The notes under the pieces were generated by a model. That model made no database searches. It was not told the DNA's origin and saw only the letters and a program-made list of their open reading frames with translations. A stretch of 36,762 nt of DNA from DATHWB01 sp041744795 (GTDB lineage Bacteria; Actinomycetota; Acidimicrobiia; Spongiisociales; ZC4RG35): positions 1 to 36,762 of the forward strand of contig JBGTKD010000153.1 of the NCBI GenBank assembly GCA_041744795.1, in the 5' to 3' direction. The position numbers were made by a program, and so were the translations under genes. This document shows positions 1-8,539 of this stretch, in pieces (position 1 is the first letter of the stretch; each line of letters opens with the position of its first letter).

Positions 1-151
1 GGAACGCCGCCCGATTCATACCCAGCAATACATGACGCCTGGCGGCGACTCCCTAGATGAATGAAAATGCCGCCGATTCGTTAGGTGTCGTCTTGCATCG
101 TTACCTATCGCCCGTGGGACGGGTGGGCGGCTATTTACATCCCAGGGTTCC

Positions 152-171
152 ATCCCGCGCATGCGCGGGAT
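152..171. repeat. Perfect 20-bp GC-rich palindrome
   Basis: ATCCCGCGCATGCGCGGGAT equals its own reverse complement over 20 bases. It lies about 33 bases past the stop of the minus-strand exported-protein gene, so it could fold as a 3' hairpin in that transcript. No T tract follows on the minus strand, so it is not a canonical intrinsic terminator; a protein-binding site is the alternative. The rest of positions 1-204 shows no gene I can support. Confidence 0.5.
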
Positions 172-204
172 TCAACGAACAGATTGAGGTGCCCCTGCGT
201 TCCG

Positions 205-1257
205 TCAGCCTGACGCCCGCCAGATTGCCCGCAGGCCGTCCGTGTCGACACCGACAACGATCGGAGTCGCCACGCCGTCCACCATCGCCTCGAAACTTCC
301 GTCGAATCCGTGACGACTCCACAGCGGAAGAAGCTCCCAGCCGTCCTTGGTCAACCGCCAGACCCCTTGCGTGGACCAGTCATAAACCGCTGGCGAAGAC
401 TCCCAGGCCACCGTCGGACCAAAGGGTGCTTGGTCGAGACGAGACAGGCCAACAGTTGGATCGAACGTGTGCAATCCCACCGACACCGACTCTCCGACCA
501 GGACCACCGGGTCGGTCTGGAGCACGGCGCGAAAGCCATCACCTAACGCCTGCCATCCCTCTTCGGGGTCGTTCGAGGCGTGGACCGTTCCGTCCGCGAG
601 CAGGATGACAAGCCAACCGCCAGACGACGCAGACTGCGCCACAGGTCCCGGCGTCTGGAACGACTCGATGCTCTCAGAGACACGGCTCCCCGTCGCCTCG
701 ACCTCATCGAAAATCACGACTTCGCCTTCAACCTGGACGAGGGCTCCAGCGGTGATTCCGAAAACGGTGCGAGCTCCGTTGAATCGGCCGTCCTGTCGAA
801 AGTCGAGCACGACAGACCGGTCGTGACTCGAACCCACAATGAAGAAGCCACCGGAGTTCGGAACAGCTACATCGGAGGAGAGCGCGAAGGACGGCGACAG
901 TCCCAACAGGCGTTGCCACTGGCCGTCGGCTCCGAGCATCGATACCGGCCACAGGCCGTCCGGAGCAATCGCCAGGACAACTGTGCCGACGCCGATGATC
1001 CGTTCGGCCGCCAAAGGCAGGATGAGCGGCGGTCGCCAAAGAGACTCGCCCGAGGAAGCGGGAACACCAACCTCCGGGGCCGCGACAGCAAGGGCGGCGG
1101 CATCGGCTTCGATCACAGAAGGAGCGGCGGCGAACGGCAGCGCGGGCCACGCAAGGCCTACAGCCAGCACGCCAACTGCCAAGAAGGTCGCCGCACTCCG
1201 TCGAGGTCCCCCCGTCGACTGGGGACGAACCTCAGCAGTCGGAACGGTGATGCTCAC
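205..1257 (-). CDS. Unrecognised exported or membrane-anchored protein (350 aa)
   Basis: I do not recognise this family. The N-terminus has an arginine pair (residues 19-20) followed by a hydrophobic stretch at about residues 21-45, which reads as an uncleaved anchor or signal peptide; the remaining roughly 300 residues would then be extracytoplasmic. That part is rich in short beta-type segments with repeated aromatic and Gly/Asp turns (for example WRPPLILPL, GGWLVILLADG, GVWRLTKDGW), which suggests a beta-propeller-like fold, but this is inference. The start is GTG. It lies 83 bases after argD on the same strand and could be the last gene of the arginine operon, although nothing in it suggests arginine metabolism. 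Expected downstream arginine genes (argF, argR, argG, argH) are not in this position. Confidence 0.7.
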   Translation of the reverse strand: MSITVPTAEVRPQSTGGPRRSAATFLAVGVLAVGLAWPALPFAAAPSVIEADAAALAVAAPEVGVPASSGESLWRPPLILPLAAERIIGVGTVVLAIAPDGLWPVSMLGADGQWQRLLGLSPSFALSSDVAVPNSGGFFIVGSSHDRSVVLDFRQDGRFNGARTVFGITAGALVQVEGEVVIFDEVEATGSRVSESIESFQTPGPVAQSASSGGWLVILLADGTVHASNDPEEGWQALGDGFRAVLQTDPVVLVGESVSVGLHTFDPTVGLSRLDQAPFGPTVAWESSPAVYDWSTQGVWRLTKDGWELLPLWSRHGFDGSFEAMVDGVATPIVVGVDTDGLRAIWRASG

Positions 1258-1340
1258 CTATCGAAACCTACCCCGAATCGCCGTGATGCCGCACGTCGCC
1301 TACGTAAATCGAGGACTCTCTTGCCAGCACCCACCAAGGG

Positions 1341-2504
1341 TCACAAAGCCGCTGCGAAGCGCTCCAACGCCAGGTCGACCTCGCCTTCGGTCACGTTAAG
1401 AGGGGGTGCGAACCGGATCGCATCGGGGCGAACGGCGTTCACGATCAAACCGGCATCCAGGCATCGCGCAACGACGCCTGCCGCCCGGTCGTCGAGGATC
1501 GCTGCGAGCAGAAGTCCTCGCCCCCTCACCGCCGATACCCCATTCAAAGCGGAGAGACCTGCGGTTAGTTGACCCGATCGCGCAGCGACGTTTGTCAGGA
1601 GGTCGTCATGCTCGATCTCGTCGAGCACCGCCAACGCGGCCGCGCACACCACTGGACCTCCGCCGAAAGTGGTGGCGTGATCGCCGGGTCGGAAAGCGGC
1701 GGCAACAGGTTCAGTGGCCATGCACACGCCGATCGGAAGCCCGTTGGCGAGTGCTTTGGCGGTGGTCGCGATGTCCGGGGTGAACCCGAGCTGTTGCCAG
1801 GAGAACCAGGTTCCGGTACGGCCGACACCAGCCTGGACGTCGTCGACGATCAACAGGATCTCTCTCTCGTCGCACAGCGCTCGCACCTCCTGGAGGTACT
1901 CCGCCGATAGAGGGACCACCCCTCCCTCGCCCTGCGTTGTTTCGACCATCACCGCCGCAGTCCCGTCCGTGATTGAGTCAGCCAGCTTGTCGATCTCCTG
2001 GGGCGGCACCTGATGGAATCCGGGCGGAAGAGGATCGAAAGCGGCCTGCTTTACCGGCTGTCCTGTGGCGGCGAGCGTGGCCAACGTTCGGCCGTGGAAC
2101 GAGTCGAGTAGTGATATCACCTCGTAACACTCGGGTCCCTTGGTGGTCTGGCCCCAGCGACGAGCGAGTTTGATCGCCGACTCGTTAGCGGTCGCTCCGC
2201 AATTCGCGAAGAAGGTTCGGTCGAGACCCGAAAGCGTGGCGAGGCGCTCCGCGAGACGCACCATCGGTTCGGTAACGAAGAGATTCGAGACATGTACCAG
2301 CGCACCCATCTGCGACGCCACCGCGTCGGCCACCCGCTGATTGGCGTGGCCGACAGAGACGACGGCCAGACCCGTGAGAAAGTCCAGGTACCGCTTCCCG
2401 TCTTCGGCGGTGAGCCAGGAGCCCTCGCCGTGGGTGAACACGATCGGTGTACGCGAGTACGTCTGCATCACAGAGGCGGCTTCCCGCTCGATGATCGAAC
2501 TCAT
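1341..2504 (-). CDS. argD: Acetylornithine aminotransferase
   Basis: This is a fold-type I PLP aminotransferase that converts N-acetylglutamate semialdehyde to N-acetylornithine with glutamate as amino donor. Visible landmarks are NCGATANESAIKLAR (residues 101-115, phosphate-binding region), the SFHGRT segment at 135-140, ETTQGEGGV at 188-196, IVDDVQAGVGRTG at 219-231 with the Asp that contacts the PLP ring nitrogen, and TTAKALANGLPIG with the Schiff-base Lys at about residue 250. The length of 387 residues is normal. The ATG start overlaps the argB stop by four bases, so the gene is the fourth member of a translationally coupled argC-J-B-D operon. The usual DEVQTG motif reads DDVQAG here, a mild variation. 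Other class-III aminotransferases are similar, but the operon fixes the assignment. Confidence 0.96.
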   Translation of the reverse strand: MSSIIEREAASVMQTYSRTPIVFTHGEGSWLTAEDGKRYLDFLTGLAVVSVGHANQRVADAVASQMGALVHVSNLFVTEPMVRLAERLATLSGLDRTFFANCGATANESAIKLARRWGQTTKGPECYEVISLLDSFHGRTLATLAATGQPVKQAAFDPLPPGFHQVPPQEIDKLADSITDGTAAVMVETTQGEGGVVPLSAEYLQEVRALCDEREILLIVDDVQAGVGRTGTWFSWQQLGFTPDIATTAKALANGLPIGVCMATEPVAAAFRPGDHATTFGGGPVVCAAALAVLDEIEHDDLLTNVAARSGQLTAGLSALNGVSAVRGRGLLLAAILDDRAAGVVARCLDAGLIVNAVRPDAIRFAPPLNVTEGEVDLALERFAAAL

Positions 2505-3406
2505 GGCCGATCATCCCCATCCTGGGTGACCATCGTCCCGATACCTTCCCGAGTGAACATCTCTAACAAGAGCACGTGCTGCACCCGGCCGTCGAGCACG
2601 TGAGCCCGTTTGACGCCCGCGTCCAGGCTGTCCGCCACCGACGTGAGTTTCGGGAGCATGCCTCCCTCGATCGAGGGAAGCAGTGCCTTTAGTTCGGTGA
2701 GGTTCATCCGCTGAATGAGGGAGGAGTCGTCTGACATATCGCGCATCACTCCCTCGGTGTCGGTGAGATACACAAGTTTTCGGGCGTTGAGAGCCGCAGC
2801 GAGAGCCCCGGCGGCTGTGTCGGCATTCACGTTGTAGACCGCACCTTCGGGGCCGAGAGCGATCGGAGCCACCACTGGCACGAGGCCCTCGGACAGCAGT
2901 CGATGTATCAGCCCAGTGTTGACCCCGGATATCTCGCCAACGAACCCGAGGCGTTCATCCTTGGGAGTCGCTGTAAACAGACTGGCGTCGATGCCGCTCA
3001 CGCCAATCGCTTCGGCCCCGTGGGATCCAAGCATGCGGACGATGTCGGCATTTACTTCCCCGATGAGTACTCGTTGAACGACCTTCATGGTCGCGGCGTC
3101 CGTCACCCGCAACCCGTCGACCCAAGCTGGTTCGATCCCAGCGGTCGCCATGGCCTCGGAGATCTGCGGGCCTCCACCGTGGACGACCACCGGCAGAATG
3201 CCGACCGTGTGGAGCAACGTGATGTCACCGGCGAAGCTCTGTTGGAGGCCAGGATCCTCCATGGTCGATCCGCCGTACTTGACGACCACTATCTCGCCAC
3301 TGAACCGCTGGATGTAAGGCAGGGCCTCCATGAGGATCGATGCCTTGCCCATCGAGTTGGCGATACGAACCTTGGCAGGATCGGGTGCGCCGTGGCCGGT
3401 AGTCAT
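2501..3406 (-). CDS. argB: Acetylglutamate kinase
   Basis: ArgB phosphorylates N-acetylglutamate with ATP, the second step of arginine synthesis and usually the arginine-inhibited one. The amino-acid-kinase motifs are clear: VVKYGGSTM at residues 41-49 with the phosphate-binding Lys, VVVHGGGPQI at 73-82, DGLRVTD at 97-103 and YNVNADTAAGALAAAL in the second half. At 301 residues it has the N-terminal helix extension (residues 10-30, KASILMEALPYI) typical of arginine-sensitive hexameric enzymes, so feedback inhibition is plausible; that part is inference. The ATG start overlaps the argJ stop by four bases, and its stop overlaps the argD start the same way. Confidence 0.97.
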   Translation of the reverse strand: MTTGHGAPDPAKVRIANSMGKASILMEALPYIQRFSGEIVVVKYGGSTMEDPGLQQSFAGDITLLHTVGILPVVVHGGGPQISEAMATAGIEPAWVDGLRVTDAATMKVVQRVLIGEVNADIVRMLGSHGAEAIGVSGIDASLFTATPKDERLGFVGEISGVNTGLIHRLLSEGLVPVVAPIALGPEGAVYNVNADTAAGALAAALNARKLVYLTDTEGVMRDMSDDSSLIQRMNLTELKALLPSIEGGMLPKLTSVADSLDAGVKRAHVLDGRVQHVLLLEMFTREGIGTMVTQDGDDRP

Positions 3407-4560
3407 GAGCGCTCCCCATTGAACACGACGTAGTCGGGAGTCAGGTCGGTCGTTGTAATAGTCGCCTTTCCGTCGCCAACACCGACGACGATCCCCAGCG
3501 AGAAGTCACCGCCCAAACGAGACGACACAGCCTCCTCATCGAACTCGGCACGCGTCCCGTTCTCACACACGGTCGTGCCCGCATAGGAGATCGCTATGTG
3601 GTCCGGTTCGACCTGCTCCCCCGCCACTCCCAGAGCAGCCAGGATTCGCCCCCAATTTGGGTCTCCGCCATAGAACGAGGACCGAACGAGGGCCGAGTCA
3701 GCCACGGCCATACCCAGTCTGCGGGCGGAGCCAGCATCGGCTGCGCCCGAGACTTTGATCGTGACCACCTTCGAGGCCCCTTCTGCATCGCCGGCCATCT
3801 GCAGGGCAAGGGCCCGACAAACTTCCTCCAATCCTGCGGCGAGCTTCTCGGTTCCCGGGTCAATGCCCGAAGCTCCCGATGCCATGAGGATGACCGTGTC
3901 GTTCGTGGACTGACAGCCGTCGATATTCAAGGCATTGAACGTGACGTCGCACACTGGGCCGAGGAGGCCTGTGAGTGTCTCGGATTCGGCCACTGCGTCG
4001 GTGGTGACAAAGGCCAGCATCGTGGCCATATCCGGGCGGACCATTCCAGCGCCTTTGGCGATTCCTCCTATCGTCCAACCGTCGCCATGGAACACGGCGA
4101 CCTTCTCGGTGGAGTCGGTGGTCATGATCCCCCGAGCCGCCGCCAGGCCGTGTTCCTCACCGTCGCCGAGGCCGGAGACGAGGATCGGGATCGCGTCAAG
4201 TATCCGATCCATCGGCAAGCGACCGCCGATGGGTCCGGTTGAGCACACCAGGACGTCGGTGTCCTCACACCCCAACTCCCTGGCCACGGCCGCCGCCATC
4301 ATTCGGGCGTCGAGTATCCCACCAGGACCTGTCCCGGCATTGGCAGCGCCCGAGTTGACGACGATCGCCTTGGCCATGCCTGATGCAAGATGCTCGCGGG
4401 TCACCTGGACCGGAGGAGCAGCCGTCAAAGACGTAGTGAAAACAGCGACGGCCGGCACTGGGTGGTCGGTGACGATGAGCGTCATGTCCGGGTCGCCCGA
4501 CTCCTTGATGCCAGCTGCGAGTCCGCCAGCGCGAAAACCCTGAGGAGCCACGACGCTCAT
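3403..4560 (-). CDS. argJ: Bifunctional ornithine acetyltransferase / N-acetylglutamate synthase
   Basis: ArgJ moves the acetyl group from N-acetylornithine to glutamate, closing the acetyl cycle. The proenzyme cleaves itself before a conserved threonine; here the segment KGAGMVRPDMATML places that nucleophile at about Thr180. VVNSGAANAGTG (68-79) and CSTGPIGGRLPMD (106-118) are the other family signatures. I chose the ATG at 4560, which overlaps the argC stop by four bases (ATGA) like the other junctions in this operon; a GTG at 4569 would add three residues. Whether it also makes N-acetylglutamate from acetyl-CoA (bifunctional) or only transfers (monofunctional) cannot be settled by reading. 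Confidence 0.96.
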   Translation of the reverse strand: MSVVAPQGFRAGGLAAGIKESGDPDMTLIVTDHPVPAVAVFTTSLTAAPPVQVTREHLASGMAKAIVVNSGAANAGTGPGGILDARMMAAAVARELGCEDTDVLVCSTGPIGGRLPMDRILDAIPILVSGLGDGEEHGLAAARGIMTTDSTEKVAVFHGDGWTIGGIAKGAGMVRPDMATMLAFVTTDAVAESETLTGLLGPVCDVTFNALNIDGCQSTNDTVILMASGASGIDPGTEKLAAGLEEVCRALALQMAGDAEGASKVVTIKVSGAADAGSARRLGMAVADSALVRSSFYGGDPNWGRILAALGVAGEQVEPDHIAISYAGTTVCENGTRAEFDEEAVSSRLGGDFSLGIVVGVGDGKATITTTDLTPDYVVFNGERS

Positions 4561-5570
4561 GGCATCCACCCGGCAACCGGGAGGCCGGTCTCTTCAGGCA
4601 ATCCTGTGATCACATTGGCAGCCTGGATCGCTTGGCCTGCCGCCCCCTTGACCAGATTGTCGATGGCAGCTTGGGCAATGATCACTCCTCGGTCTATGAA
4701 GGCAGAAACGAACGCCCTGTTGGACGAGACCGCCCACCGCGTCTGGGGCGGCTGGTCGATAACGGTCACAAACGGCCGCCCGGCGTAAGCGTCCGTCAAG
4801 ATGGCCCTTGCTTCTGTAGCGGTCAATCCGTCGTTCAAAGAAGCTGTGACCGTTGCCAACTCGCCACGCTGCATCGGAACGAGATGCGGAGTGAAAATGA
4901 CCTTTGGCGTCTGACCCGTTGCTTGTTCGATAGCCATCTCGATCTCTGGGCGGTGGCGGTGCCGGGCGACCGAATAGGCTTTGACGCCTTCGGCAACGGA
5001 GCCAAAGAGCAGCTCGTCTTTCAGGCTCCGTCCAGCCCCGGACGCTCCGCTCATGCAGTCGGCAACGATGGGACTGTTCGGGTCGACAATCCCGGCGCTG
5101 ACGAACGGCAGGATCGCCAAAAGCACGGCTGTCGGATAGCACCCAGGCGATGCCACCCGGCGGGCACCTGACAGGTCGAAGAGTTCGGGCAAGCCGTAGC
5201 GCCAGTCACCGAGCCGATCGGGCAAGGGGTGCGGTTCTCCGTATGCCTCCCGGTAGCGCGCTTGGCTATCGAGGCGATAGTCACTGCCTAGATCGACAAC
5301 TGTCCGCCCCTCCGATGCAAGACGTTCGCCGATCTCCCACGACGCACCGTGAGGCAGCGCCAGAAATACCGTATCGACGCCGTCAGGAATGTCGTCGTTG
5401 GTTCCGAGCCGTCGGTCCCCATCGGCGAGTTGCGGATGAACGGTGCCTAAACGCTCTCCCGCTCGAGAGTGGGCACCCAGGTGGACGAGCTCCATTGCCG
5501 GATGCTCATCGAGCAACCGCACCAGCTCTCCTCCGGCATACCCGGACGCACCAAGTACCGCCACCTTCAC
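4557..5570 (-). CDS. argC: N-acetyl-gamma-glutamyl-phosphate reductase
   Basis: ArgC reduces N-acetylglutamyl phosphate to the semialdehyde using NADPH. The N-terminal Rossmann motif is VAVLGASGYAGGELVRLL (residues 3-20), and the catalytic cysteine is in SPGCYPTAVL at about Cys144; an HRHRPEIEMA segment holds the conserved histidine region. The length of 337 residues is typical. It is the first gene of the arg operon, with a GTG start, a purine-rich GGGAAG about seven bases upstream, and a perfect 26-bp palindrome 27-52 bases before the start. The order C-J-B-D is standard for actinobacteria, but here argF and argR do not follow argD. Confidence 0.97.
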   Translation of the reverse strand: MKVAVLGASGYAGGELVRLLDEHPAMELVHLGAHSRAGERLGTVHPQLADGDRRLGTNDDIPDGVDTVFLALPHGASWEIGERLASEGRTVVDLGSDYRLDSQARYREAYGEPHPLPDRLGDWRYGLPELFDLSGARRVASPGCYPTAVLLAILPFVSAGIVDPNSPIVADCMSGASGAGRSLKDELLFGSVAEGVKAYSVARHRHRPEIEMAIEQATGQTPKVIFTPHLVPMQRGELATVTASLNDGLTATEARAILTDAYAGRPFVTVIDQPPQTRWAVSSNRAFVSAFIDRGVIIAQAAIDNLVKGAAGQAIQAANVITGLPEETGLPVAGWMP

Positions 5571-5596
5571 AAAGTCACTTCCCGGTCAAGACGGCG

Positions 5597-5622
5597 TCAC
5601 TATACGCATATGCGTATAGTGA
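5597..5622. promoter_or_regulatory. Perfect 26-bp palindrome upstream of argC (candidate operator)
   Basis: Two exact half-sites TCACTATACGCAT meet head to head in the 71-base gap between the M1 peptidase stop and the argC start. The minus-strand reading contains TATAGT, a reasonable -10 element, inside the palindrome, so a bound protein would block the promoter. ArgR is the obvious candidate regulator from context, but the match to known ARG boxes is poor, so another dimeric repressor is possible. It is not followed by a T tract in the peptidase direction, which argues against a simple terminator. Confidence 0.6.
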
Positions 5623-5641
5623 TACGAATCAGAACAGCCGC

Positions 5642-7072
5642 TCAGTCCAACCACAGAGGCGGAATCTCCGGATTCCGGGTCCAATCGATGACCAATTCCT
5701 CGGCAGTGGGACCGAGCAGAATGAGAACGAAGGTCAGGAATGCCTCGGTCGTGACGGTCTTGCCGGAAAACCCTGCCACATAAGAGCGGACGAACCCGAA
5801 GAACTCATCGTCTCCGACGAAGTCGCGGAGAGCGGCCACAGCCAGCCCGCCGCGCAGATATACGCTGACGTGGAAGAGTTCCTGACCAGGTGGAAAGTCG
5901 GGGGCGGGCACGTCGGCCGCAGCCATGGCATTCCACGCTCTACGCACCTCATCCTCGTATCGTTCGCGGCCCTGGTCGTGCTCGATCCAGCGCCACGTCA
6001 TGAACGTGGCGAAACCCTCATTGAGCCAGATGTCATTCCACTGACCTAGGCCGATCTCGTTGCCGAACCACTGATGAGCTAGTTCGTGGGCGATGACTGC
6101 TTCTCCCCAGGCGGCACTTGCAGTGGTGTAGGTGGAAAGGGTCTGAGTCTCCAGCGCGGCCGGAAAATCCGAGGAAACGACCACCGCACCAGATGACTCG
6201 AAGGGGTAGGGACCCAAGTCGGACTCCATGAATCGCAGGATCTCGAGTTGGCGGTCGAATCCAGACGGAAGCCGAGCACCCCCGCCCATCCAGGTCACGA
6301 CACCGTCGGGAGTAGTCAGAGGCTCGAAGGATCCGATAGCCAAGGGAATCAGATACGGCGCAACGTCGGGGATCTCGAACCTATAGACGGTCAGATCCCC
6401 GTCGATCTCCACAGGGTGTGCCGTACCTCCTGACACCACGACAAGGGGGGCGGGGACCGATACTCGCAGGGAGACATCAGCTCGGTCGAGCGGATGATCG
6501 TTGGTTGGGAATACCCCGGAGGCCCCGTCTGGCTGAGAGAAGAGGAACAGTGATCCGCTATCGCCTCGTTGCCATCCGGTCGGGAAGGGAAAGTCGGTGA
6601 GAGCCACAGGCTCGGGTGACCCTCGATAGCCCACCACGACTGTGAAAGGCGTGTGCGCAGGAATGGGCTCGACCGGTGTGATCCGCATGTCCCGCGGCTC
6701 TCGTACGTAGGCAGCCGACTGGCCGTCCACCTCTACCGAGTCGACTGTGTGACCCACGAAGTCGAGCGTGAAGGACCTCAAATCCACCTCCGCTATCGCA
6801 TCGATGGTGACCACGCCCCCCACTGTCGCAAGTGCAGCGTCGAACGACAGGTCGATCTCGTATGAGATGACGTCGAATCCTGCGTTTCCGAGTTCCGGGA
6901 ACATGCGATCACCAATGCCGGGAGCCGCATCGATCCCGACGACCTTCGCCGTCACGGAAGTCGTGGTGTCGAGGGTCGTAGTAGTGGTGGTAGCCACCGA
7001 ATCGGTCACAGGGACAGCGGGTGCCGAGCAGGCGATGACCAGAACCAGAGCGAGCGCCGGGCTCGACTTCAT
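5642..7072 (-). CDS. M1-family zinc metallopeptidase, predicted lipoprotein
   Basis: A short N-terminal hydrophobic segment ends in LVIAC with a lipidation Cys15, followed by a Thr-rich linker (residues 28-41), so the enzyme is probably anchored outside the membrane. The zinc site is HELAHQWFGNEIG (HExxH at 329-333) with the third ligand in NEGFATFMTW (Glu352), the gluzincin arrangement of M1 aminopeptidases. The usual GxMEN substrate-binding motif reads AALETQTLSTY (305-315), as in the more remote M1 branch. At 476 residues it keeps the N-terminal beta domain and catalytic domain but lacks the long C-terminal helical domain. The ATG start overlaps the cca stop by four bases. Confidence 0.88.
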   Translation of the reverse strand: MKSSPALALVLVIACSAPAVPVTDSVATTTTTTLDTTTSVTAKVVGIDAAPGIGDRMFPELGNAGFDVISYEIDLSFDAALATVGGVVTIDAIAEVDLRSFTLDFVGHTVDSVEVDGQSAAYVREPRDMRITPVEPIPAHTPFTVVVGYRGSPEPVALTDFPFPTGWQRGDSGSLFLFSQPDGASGVFPTNDHPLDRADVSLRVSVPAPLVVVSGGTAHPVEIDGDLTVYRFEIPDVAPYLIPLAIGSFEPLTTPDGVVTWMGGGARLPSGFDRQLEILRFMESDLGPYPFESSGAVVVSSDFPAALETQTLSTYTTASAAWGEAVIAHELAHQWFGNEIGLGQWNDIWLNEGFATFMTWRWIEHDQGRERYEDEVRRAWNAMAAADVPAPDFPPGQELFHVSVYLRGGLAVAALRDFVGDDEFFGFVRSYVAGFSGKTVTTEAFLTFVLILLGPTAEELVIDWTRNPEIPPLWLD

Positions 7073-8487
7073 TCCTCTTCGGACTCCGGGGGTGGTGGGC
7101 CCGGATCAGAGAGGCCTCTGCCCAGCGCCCACTCTCTGGCCATCGAATAGGCCTCGGTCACCGAGTAGTGGCCCTCATCGATCCGGCGCTCCAACAACAT
7201 ATCCATGATCTCCCCGACCATGGGACCGGGGTTGATGGCCAGGTAGGAGATCACGTCATTTCCGTCTATCGGAGCCCGAAGCGACTCGATCGCTTCCTGC
7301 TCGCGCAGCTCGGCGATACGAACTTCGAGTTCGTCTATCCGATTCTGGATGGCGGTGGCTCGTCGGGCGTTTCCCGTGGTGACATCGCATCGCACAAGTT
7401 CGTTGAGATCGTCGAGTAGCGCTCCCGCGTCGCGGACATAGCGCCGCACGGCCGAGTCGGTCCATCCCATCTTCAATGTGTGGGGTCGCAGGTGGAGGAA
7501 GACGAGCTGACGGACATCGGAGACGAACTCGTTGGGGTATCGCATCGCCCGCAGTCGATCCCTGGCCATACGTGCCCCGACAACCTCGTGGTGATGGAAA
7601 GTCACCCCGCCGTCACCGAAGGAGCGGGTGTCGGGCTTGCCGATGTCATGGAGCAGAGCGGCCATTCTCAGACGCAACCCAGGAGACGCCTTCTGGACCA
7701 CGGCGATTGTGTGTGCCAATACGTCTTTGTGCTTGTGAACTGGATCCTGTTCCATTGCCAACCTCGACAGCTCGGGCATGAAGTGGTCAGAAAGTCCCGA
7801 CGCGACTAGCTCAGCCAGCGCCGGACCGGGATCCTCGGCCGTGATCAGTTTCGAAAATTCGTCACGTATCCGCTCGGCTGAGACAATCTCGAGCCTGTCT
7901 CCCATCTCACGGACCGCTGCCAAAGCGGCGGGGTCCGGGGCGAAACCCAGGGTCGCTTGAAATCGGAACAGCCGCAGCATCCGCAGGGGATCATCTGAAA
8001 AGGACTCCTCGGGTGCGGCGGGGGTGCGCAACACACCCGCGGCCAGGTCGGCCAGGCCCCCGCAGGGATCGATCGTCTCGGTGGCCGGAAGCCTGAGCGC
8101 AATGGAGTTGATCGTGAAGTCCCGACGCACAAGGTCGTCTTCAATTCGATCCGAGAACGTCACACGCGGCTTGCGCGACTCATACCGATAGACCTCGGAT
8201 CGAAACGTGGTGATCTCGAAAAGCCAGTCCTGTTTGCGCACTCCGATCGTGCCGAAAGCCTCACCAACCTCGAAGATGGAGTCCGCCCATCCAGCGAGCA
8301 CAGCGCGGATCTGTTCCGGACGTGCGTCAGTGGTGAGGTCGAGATCTTCGACCTCGCGACCGAGGAGGGCGTCACGCACCGAGCCGCCGACGAGATAGAT
8401 CGTGTGTCCGGCTTCGAGAAATCGGGCGGCCAACTCGACAGTCGGCGACCCGTCCTCAACAAGCCAGCGGAGCCGTTCGGGGATCAT
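7069..8487 (-). CDS. cca: CCA tRNA nucleotidyltransferase (PcnA/Cca family, HD domain)
   Basis: This class-II nucleotidyltransferase adds or repairs the CCA end of tRNAs. The catalytic head shows YLVGGSVRDALLGR (31-44) and EDLDLTTDA (47-55) with the metal-binding Asp residues, RRDFTINSIA (121-130) and the template-type segment DDPLRMLRLFRFQ (165-177). A C-terminal HD domain is present: MAALLHDIGKPDT with His280-Asp281. The length of 472 residues matches mycobacterial PcnA (Rv3907c), which also sits near sigM-trxB-parB, so synteny supports the call. The ATG at 8487 is preceded by a clear gap. Poly(A) polymerase is the alternative in this family, but one all-purpose enzyme is usual in actinobacteria. 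Confidence 0.95.
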   Translation of the reverse strand: MIPERLRWLVEDGSPTVELAARFLEAGHTIYLVGGSVRDALLGREVEDLDLTTDARPEQIRAVLAGWADSIFEVGEAFGTIGVRKQDWLFEITTFRSEVYRYESRKPRVTFSDRIEDDLVRRDFTINSIALRLPATETIDPCGGLADLAAGVLRTPAAPEESFSDDPLRMLRLFRFQATLGFAPDPAALAAVREMGDRLEIVSAERIRDEFSKLITAEDPGPALAELVASGLSDHFMPELSRLAMEQDPVHKHKDVLAHTIAVVQKASPGLRLRMAALLHDIGKPDTRSFGDGGVTFHHHEVVGARMARDRLRAMRYPNEFVSDVRQLVFLHLRPHTLKMGWTDSAVRRYVRDAGALLDDLNELVRCDVTTGNARRATAIQNRIDELEVRIAELREQEAIESLRAPIDGNDVISYLAINPGPMVGEIMDMLLERRIDEGHYSVTEAYSMAREWALGRGLSDPGPPPPESEEE

Positions 8488-8539
8488 CGCGGCTCAGGCT
8501 ACCGGTGGTCACCGGAACAGCCGGAGCCGACGAGCTAGC

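Noticed and set aside
580..1572. A 330-codon plus-strand open frame
   Set aside because: It is antisense to the exported-protein gene and argD, has an Arg/Ser-rich composition typical of a shadow frame and no recognisable domain.
8490..8535. Short stem CCGGTG/CACCGG after the pilT stop
   Set aside because: Only six pairs with a two-base loop and no T tract; too weak to call a terminator.
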